A stretch of DNA of 64,000 nucleotides from contig NC_072801.1 of NCBI RefSeq assembly GCF_028583425.1, positions 65,549,766 through 65,613,765 on the forward strand, read 5' to 3'. How positions within the stretch are numbered: the stretch's first letter is position 1; every line of letters starts with the position of its first letter. Under the pieces are notes generated by a model that had not been told where the DNA came from, ran no database searches, and worked only from the letters and a program-made list of their open reading frames with translations. This document shows positions 30,401 through 39,400 of the stretch, piece after piece. The position numbers were made by a program, and so were the translations under genes. This DNA comes from Eublepharis macularius. Lineage: Eukaryota > Chordata > Lepidosauria > Squamata > Eublepharidae.

Positions 30401-33400
30401 TTCTCCTCTTTCTTTTTCCTTGCTCTACCATTTAAGTCCATTAGTATTCCCCTTACAACCGCCTTGTACGCGTCCCAAACTTTACTGGTTGGTACTTCTT
30501 TATTCACGTTGTATTGTATAAAAAACTTAGTCTCTCTTCTCAGTGTTTCCATATTCTCACTTTCCTGTAACAGGTCCTCATTTATTCTCCAGGCTTTCCT
30601 TTTTCTCCTTTTTCCAAATTTCCACATAATTGGGTTGTGATCTGAGCCTACCATCGGCATTATTTCTACCTCCTTAGTCCATAGCGCTAAGTCCTTTGAG
30701 GCCCAGATCATATCAATTCTTGATAATGTAAGATGCCTTGCAGAATAAAAAGTAAACTGTTTGGTTTTAGGATATTCTCTCCTCCATACGTCTTCGAGAG
30801 TCTCTTGTTGAATCAACTCAAAAAAAAGCTTTGGCAATAGTCCTCTTTTCTTTTGTGCTTTTGTAGTCTTTTTGTCTAATTCCAAATCTGTCACTCCATT
30901 GAAATCTCCAGCAAGAATTATCTGGTCATATACAAGATCGTCTAGGTGCTTCCTTAAGTCCTCAAAGAAGCTTTCCTTTGCACCGTTAGGTGCATAAAGT
31001 CCGACTACCAACACTCTCTTTAAGTTCCAATTACATTCCACTGCTACAAATCTAGCTTCCACATCTCTCATAACAAATTTTGGCTGCAGCTCCTCTTTTA
31101 TATACAACACCACTCCTCTTTTTTTCTTGTTGGAAGCCGCTACAAATTCTTTGCCCAATTTTCCAGATTTTAAATATTTTACATCATGTTTTCTAATGTG
31201 GGTCTCCTGCAAACAAACAATATCACATTTTTGTTTTAGTAGCCAATGAAAAATATTTTTTCTCTTATTCGGTGAGTTTAGTCCATTTACATTCCAAGAT
31301 AATACTTTACACTCCATATTCATGGTTTTGTTGGTAAGTCTTTTTCATTGTCCTTGATAAATCTCTCCATCTCCCGCTCAGATCTGATGCGTTTTTTTGC
31401 CCCTCCAAACTCAAAGGACACTCCTTCCGGTAACTCCCATCTGTATCTGATATTCATGTCCTTCAAAGTCTGAATTAGCACTCTATATTTTTTCCTGTCC
31501 AATAACACTGATCTGGGCAGTTCCTTCATTATAATAATCGTCTTGCCATCAATCTCCAATGGATCTTGAAATTGTTTGGTCACAATCCTCTCTTTCATAT
31601 TTCTAGTTGTAAACTGCACAATCACATCCCTTGGTAGTTTCCTCTGGGTTGCAATTCTCGAGTTCACACGATACGCCACATCTAGGATAGCCACAATTTC
31701 CTCCTCCTCCTTCCCCAGGTAATCAGCCAACACCTCAGTCATCTGTTCTTGCGCTGACTTCCCTTCCACTTCTGGCAGACCACGAAAACGAAGCTGCTTC
31801 TCCATGTGTTTAGTTTCTGCAACTGACATCCTCCCCTTCACCAGCCTCATCTCTGTTTGTTGCGTGTCTATTAAATTCTCCATCGCGTCTTCTACTGTTT
31901 TAACTCTCTGCTGCGTTCCTTGTAATTCACTGCTAATCGTTTCCACACCTTTTTTCACTTCTGACAGCTCCGACTTTACTGTCTGTGTAACTTCCTTGAC
32001 CTCTTTAATAAGCTCCAATTTCGTGTCCTTAAGTTCTTTCATCATGTCTATAAGTTTTTTGTCCAAGTTTTCTATTGCCGATTGCCACTCTTTTTTCGAC
32101 ATCGTGGGGCTTGCTTTAGCTCGCTCCCACGAATCTGCTCTCTTCCTCAGCTCCGTGGCGTATAATTAAACGTTTTCCTTTTTTTTAAATGTCCCAATCT
32201 TTGCCAAAATTAATTTTTTATATCCAAAATGTCGGGCGTCTTTTCTCTATGGTTTCTCTATGTTATTATAATCCAAGATGGCCTACTTCCTCTTCCGCTG
32301 AAGCCACGACCCTTCCACTTTCAAAGATGGCGATTCCCCACTTCCTGTCCTTTGGCAAGGGCCGCTTCCCTCCAGCCACTCTATTGTTGTTACGCACTTC
32401 CTGTCTCCCGTCTTCCCACAGCAGGTCTCGCGATGGTGTCTTTTTCCCACAGCTCCAAAACCACAGGTATTCAAAACAATAGTCCGATTTTTGTAATAAC
32501 TTCTTTAAACTTAGTCTCTTTTAAAATACAACTCCTGCCGAGTCTTCACCTCCTTTTCGCTAGTCTGTTGCAGTTTAAAAGTCTACTTTCTTTCCTCTCT
32601 GTTTTTGTCAATCTGTCCCGTTTCAAGAGATAGCGATCTTTACCTTCTCTCCAGCTTTCTCGGGTTGTAATCGCTGTTTCGATCTTAAATTCTCCTCTCG
32701 ACTTCCCTCCCCGATCGAAGCTTGGGTATGTAGGTCTTATGCCAGCCGAATTGGCCCCAAAATTGCCGCAGAGATTATAGCCGACCCGTCGCAAGGTGGG
32801 ACCTCAAGGATCGGGGGGGAGACTCCTTGTGTAGAGCCCCCCCTCGTCCGAGATCTAACTCACCCTAGGGTCTTGAGCGTTCTTTGCCTGCTCCCCGCCT
32901 GAGAGCAGTCGGCCGCGGGTTATTTTCACCCCTCCGGCCGGTTAAAACGGCAATCCGGTCAGCTCCACAAATGGAGCTGCGTTAGACCTCCATGAATCCC
33001 AAACCGGAAGTCCGGTGCCCTTAAGAGATTCGACAGCCTCATTAACCTGTTATTAAATCTAGGTCTATGGACAACGAATTTCCTACAGATTTCTGCCTAG
33101 GAAACCCCCATGTGGGAAGCACACATGCGGCACCCATATAATGTATCCTTGCACAGGACCTAGCCAAATGCATGTACTTTTGTGTCGAAATGCAGATAGG
33201 TGTGCCCTCATAGCATGAGCTGCATGTGATGTCCAAGCAGGTTTAGACTGGGAGTCACTTCCTAAAATGAAAGTCGGTGGAGTTCAAACCTACCTGGAAG
33301 CACATGGGGGCTGGTCATGCTTACTCAGTTGCTTGATCGTTTTAGGTGGGTAGCCATGTTGGTCTGCAGTTGAACCACAGGATTGGAGTCCACCTTAGAG

Positions 33401-36400
33401 ACCAACCAGATTTTCAGAGTGAAAGCTTTCGAGAGTCAGCTCCCTTCTTCAGACTTATTCTCGACAGCTTACACTCTGAAAATCTGGTTGGTCTCTAAGG
33501 TGGCACTGGGCTCAGATCCTGCTATTCAGTTGACCGAGAGAGCTCTCTGCATATGGCTAGAAGTATCCTGTTCCCTTACTACATCACCTGTTCCAGGCCC
33601 TGCTGCTGAAGTCGGGTTTCAGGGCTCTGACTTTTAATGCCCATTTCTAGATGATTCCCAAGAAGATCAAACGGGAGCTGCCATCCATGGGCGTCATCAG
33701 CTAGAAAGCATTTCCAAAGTGTTCAAGCACTCCCTTGAAGATTGATAGTGACGTTGACGGCTGTGACCTATCCAGAGGGCAGTGGAACGAAGCCACCCAC
33801 AGAGGGGGGAAGGGATTCTGCATATTTTGGCAGGGGAGGAGTACCTCTCCCAAGTATGTAGAAAAATATTATTTTGATTGAAAAAAAAATGAACAAGAAC
33901 ATTCACGAACACACACACACACACACAGTTGGCCAAACGAAAAGTTAGCATGCTTTTTACCATCCAGGAAGCAAAGAACATAAAGGACAACTGAGTGTCC
34001 AGAAAGTCAAACCTTTGCATGAGAAAGGCAGAGATTACAGCCCTAAATGCTTATCATATCCAAGAAGGGCGAGTTGCCCCAATCCTTTCCATCATCCCAC
34101 CCCCCCAATCTCACGGCTTCACATGGCTCTTCAGTTTGTACATTACATCAGTAAGTCTTACAATAGCCCTATAAATGTAGGTTTGCATTATTATAATAGC
34201 GGGCAGGAGAGGAAAGACAAAGGCGAGGCAGAGGAATTACAGCAGGTTGCCTAAACCCACCCAGTGAATTTATGGCTGGAGAGAGATTTGCACTGGGGAC
34301 TTCTCATCTCACTGACTGCAGCTATAATACCACCTCTCCAGAATCAATGTTTTGCTTATCACTGCCTGGGGTGGGGTAAGAGGGGAAGGCCCTACATCAG
34401 GGGTCCCCAACCCCCGGGCCGCGGACCGGTAACGGTCCGTGGCCTGTTAGCAACTGGGGTGCACATGAGGTGAGTGGTGTGCGAGTGCAGACTCGGCTCC
34501 AGGGAGCAGGCGAGGTAGGCAATCGCCATCTTGGGAGGGGCAGCAGCGCCTTGCCTGCCCAGCCCTGCACTTTTCATTAGAAATACCACCTTGCCTGGCC
34601 ATCTGACTCCCGTTATGCCTCTGGGTCTCTCCTCCCGCTCCCAGCCGGCACACGCGCAGTTGCTGCCTCATGCTGTGGTCGGTGTGGCTCCGCTTGCTGG
34701 AGCTGCTGCCCTGCCCTCGCACCTTTGTGTGCCGGTTCACTGCTGGGCCCACCGCCCCGAGTGCCGCCTGCCACCTGCCCCAGGCTGCCTCTGCCTCCTC
34801 CAGTCTCCACCGGACCCGCTGGGCCCTGAGCATCACCTGCCGTCTGTCCAAGTCTGCTTCTGCCTGCCTCTTCCTCTCCTCTGGTGGTGTAGCTGCTGCT
34901 GAAGAGTGGAGAGGCACCACTGGCCTCCTGCCCGCACAGTTGCGCTAAAAAATATAGACCTCGTGCGTGGTGCAGCTGCTGCTGCCCTCTGCAATGACCG
35001 GTCCGTGAGTACTGGCCTTATACTGTGTCTGCCGCCACCTCCTATCACCCCCAGATGAGAAAACAAGCTCAGGGCTCCCACTGATTCTGCATTGTGGTGA
35101 GTTGTATTATTATATAATGTAATAATAAAAATAAAGTGCACAATTGTATCATCCCGAAACCATCCCGCCCCCCCCCCCAGTCCGTGGAAAAATGGTCTTC
35201 CACGAAACCGGTCCCTGGTGCCAAAAAGGTGGGGGACTGCTGCCCTACATCATGCGCCGCTGCCTCTGGAGGTTCAGCAGGTGGGAAGGTACAAAGGGGG
35301 CCTTTTTGGTGGTGCTACCAAAACCCTGGTCTGCCTATGAGGTTCGACTGGCACTTGACCTCTGTTTTTAGGACAGCAGTCCAAGCTTTGGCTTCCTGAT
35401 TTTGGTACCAGTCGATGCTCATTTATTTATTTATTTATTGCTTTGGGCATGCTTTATAGTTTATCACGTTGTATTCTTGCCTTCAGATATTACTTGCTTT
35501 CTCTTTGTGTGTGTGGGATTAACAATATCATAAGCAGCTTCAGGGGCTCCCGTGCTGGAAAGCAGGGCAAAAACTTTTTTGAAATAGAAAATGTCACTCC
35601 CTTTAAGGGAAAACCCTGAATGCTTCCCACCAACCCCCCAAAGTGGAACAGGACTTGCAACTGGTCTAATTTCTCTGTTCCTCCCTCCCTTCCCTAAGCT
35701 CGCTGTTGCTTTGGTTACAAGCGAATGAGATCACACAGTGTGGAATGCAGTTCTGCCCTGGGACCTGACTGGGCAAGAGAATAGGGACTCCAGCCCTAGG
35801 AGTTAGATTGTTCCCCCACCCTGCCTCTTCCTCAAAGATCTGGGCAAACTCATGGAGGATAGGGCAAACAAGGGATCCCAGCAAAGACAGTTAAATAGAG
35901 CCTCCCTGTTCTGAAACAGTATGAACAGGGCTTTTTTTCAGCTGGAACGCAGTGGAATGGAGTTCCGGAACCCCTTGAAAATGGTCACATGGCTGGTGGC
36001 CCCGCCCCCTGATCTCCAGACAGAGGGGAGTTTAGAGGGCAATCTAAATTCCCCTCTGTCTGGAGATCAGGGGGCGGGGCCACCAGCCATGTGACCATTT
36101 TCTCTGATGGCAACCCACTGAGTTCCACCACCTCTTTTCCCCAGAAAAAAAGCCCTGAGTATGAATACCTAATATTGGAGACAGGTGCCACGAGAGAGTT
36201 GTTACTGGGGTTACCAACCTCCAGGTGGGGCCTGGAGCTCTCCAGTATTACAAATGATCCCCAGACTATGGAGATCCGATCCCCTGGAGAAAATGGCAGG
36301 TTTGAGGGATATGGTATCACATCCCCAAATTCCACCCTCCCCAAATCTCCAAAAATTTCCCAGCCCAGAGCTGACAGCCCTAATTGTTACATTCATACCG

Positions 36401-39400
36401 TGGTTGAGAGCATCATGGAAGAATGCGGCTGAAAACAGGGATACCGCCCTAGAACTATGATCTGTTTTAGCAAAGTTATTCTTAAAGCTAGGTGGGTCTG
36501 GAAGGTACATTTATATTGCAGGTTGTCTTTTTTTTTTAAAGGGTGCCACATTTAATAGGATGGTGCTTTTTAAAGTAGCTCTGGACTCACAAGTTAAGGC
36601 TTGGCCTGAATGTTTACCGACGGTGGCAAACTGCCTAAATCTGATGGTGCGGATGAGGTGGTGACAATTCAAGAACTGCGGAAGGCGATCCAGGGCTAGG
36701 AAACTATTCTTGGGAGCCAAAGAATCTTAACGGAGCCCACCAGGAGAAACGGCATAGATCTGAAGTACAGCAATAAATTATATTTATGACTTTGCCCAGC
36801 ACCTTAAAAGATAATTTTACTTGGCCACCAAGGTGACTGTTTACTTTTTCAGTGCCGTCACCAAGCTATTAATAATAATTTTACAAAAACGGCAGCCTGA
36901 CACTTCCTTGATACCATTAATTTCTCAGGGGATTTCTGAATGGGGTTGTACCCAGTACTCTGCTCAGTTATGTATGGATTGTGACCTTTACCTCTTCCTC
37001 CAAAGGAAGAGCCTCTTCCACTAGTTGAAAGCCACACATTTACAGTACCATCACAAGTGCTTCAGTGGACTTCGAAAGACACAACTCTGCTTAGAGAGCC
37101 AGTTTGGTGTAGCGGTTAAGAGCAGCAGGACTCTAGTTTGGAGAGTCGGGTTTGATTCCCCACTCCTCCACTTGAAGCCAGCTGGGTGACCTTGGGTCAG
37201 TCAAAGCTCTCTCAGGGCTCTCTCAGCCCCACCCTCCTCACAGGGTGATTGTCATGAGGATAATGACACACTTTATAAAACACTCTGAGTGTGGCATTGA
37301 GTTGTCCAGAAGGGCGGTATATAAATCAAATGTTATTATATTATTAATATCAGGGATGGCATGGTTAGTCGAACACAATGTAACCCACTGCAAAGGACCA
37401 CAAAATCTAGCTTTCAAATTTTATCACTCTTTCAGTGAATTTCTAAGCAGTTACTCCAGTTTAAGCCCATTGAAATCAACAGAGTAACTCTGCTTAGGAG
37501 TTCGTTGAGCATTTTCAAGCCCATCCGCTCGGCAACCAAGCCTCTCCCCTCTTCCAGCAAAGACGGCCTAACAGCAAACGATGTCTGAGCCTAAAACGCC
37601 TTTCCTCTGTGAAAGGAACTAGCTTCAACTTTTCTTTTAAATGTGTTCTTTGGTCCTCTGAGCATGGCTAGACAGCTCTTTCCTGCTGACACAAAGCAAG
37701 GGTGAGTCCAAAAGTACATCTTTTGACTTAGAAAGTTCAGCTTTTTTTAAGAGTAAAAGATGAAAGCAGAAAACGGAAACATCACACAAACACACAGAGT
37801 TTTTATCTGGCCACATCCTCCTGTTCCGGCCAGGCTGGGGAGACTCAGCGCTGTCCAGATCGAGCTCCCTTCAAGGGAGAGGCCCCTTACTCACTTCTGA
37901 ACACTGCTCTGCTCTCTGCATCGCAAGGGGACGATGCATCCGGTAACGCAGAAAGGGGAAATGAATTAGGTGACTGGTCTACGGGAAGAGTGGGAGGGGG
38001 GAGGTGTGTTGCAAAGAGCAGATTCGTTTCTGCTTTTTAAACCATTTCCTCCCTGCTTTTCAAACAAAGCAGGCCTCGTACTTGAGCTAAAGTTCTGCAA
38101 AAGCATTTAGGAAACCAGGAAGCATTAGGATTTTGGAGGAAACATGGACATCTTTTTGAGAATTATATTGTGGTGTAGTGCAGTGACTAAGAACCTGAAC
38201 TACAAATCAGGGTGTCCCTACCCCACCCTTCCCTGCATCTTACTTCTGATATGAGCTCACAGGCGAGTCAGAGGATGGATCTATACAACACTGGATACTG
38301 TGCTACTGGAGGGGAATGATTTCAGTAGCCCAACACCCAACAATGTACAGATCTGGCCTTTGCTCTGGCAAACAACTCACTGCATGATGGGAATGCAACT
38401 GTCCTCCTTCGCAGGGCAATTACCAGGACTGCGACAAGAGAAGTAACGTGAAGCATTTTGAGCCCTCCAAAGCGCCATACAAATCTAAGGTTTGTGATGA
38501 CTCAATATTGACAACAACTTGCTTGGGTCTACCTACCTCACAGGGTTGTCATTGTGAGCATAGTGTGGTGAAGAGATCAATGTTGTACGCTGCTTTGGGT
38601 TCCCAATGCAGTGAAAGCTACCAAAATGAAATGATAATTTGCTTTTCATTTTCACTCCAGTTCTGCCCTTCGAGAATTCTGCCCTCTAAAATACTCTGTC
38701 AGTACACAGAAGGGCAATATTCCCAGCCTCATTGTCTATTCACAGCTAATGTCCACCTCAAGTTGAAAAGTTATTTCAGACTTTATTTGTGATTCTGTGG
38801 GTGTCTGAAGAAACTTCCAATCAGTACATCTACTTTTTCAGTTTTGAAAACTACATTCAGAGTTGGGGATAAGGACTTTTTGGTCCCTTCGAAATAAAGG
38901 TGTTTTGCAAAAAAAAAAAAAAAAAAAGAGTAATGTATAGTATGGTTGTTTTCTTGATAATACCTGCTCTGAAAATGAAAATTGCTGTGCAGGATAATTT
39001 ACAGCCAATTCTGAGGTGTTTTGCATTATATTAACAAGGGCTGAATAATATAACCCCTCAGCTTTGCTGACTGAGTTTCCCCACTTCTGTATTTATTAAT
39101 GATATGCTTTTAACAGCTTGACGTTGGCTCTTTTAAGAGCTTCCTGAATTTACATCTAATGCTATTTTAAACTGTTTCATTTTCTATTCTTTTTCCACCT
39201 GGCTGTTTTCATCCTTTGATCTTGCTGTTTTACTTGGTTCAGAATTCTGCTGTTTGTAGCATCACCTTGTAGATATTTATCCAGAGCGACAGGGTGGAAG
39301 GCTTGGATCCTATGAATGAGCTCCACGTGCACTAGACAGATAGCTTCTGCCATGCAGGAAGCCCTTTCATTTGCACAAGGGCTCACTGAAACCCACTGAT

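Larger units (their letters stand above)
26898..33013 (-). mobile_element. full-length LINE-1 (L1) insertion
   Basis: Read on the minus strand: a GC-rich 5' UTR (33013-32103), ORF1 (32102-31320), ORF2 (31323-27562), a 3' UTR of about 640 bp and a 20-nt poly(A) (poly-T at 26898-26917). The 17-bp target duplication GTGCCCTTAAGAGATTC is perfect at 26881-26897 and 33015-33031 (a preceding G also matches). Full length of about 6.1 kb, both ORFs uninterrupted, a clean poly(A) and an unmutated duplication indicate a very recent insertion. It lies in ORAI3 intron 1 in the same orientation as ORAI3. Confidence 0.96.

Noticed and set aside
28058-32169. Plus-strand open frames
   Set aside because: They are antisense shadows of L1 ORF1 and ORF2.
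34447-34948. Open frames on both strands
   Set aside because: They lie within the hAT-like element and match no transposase that I recognise.
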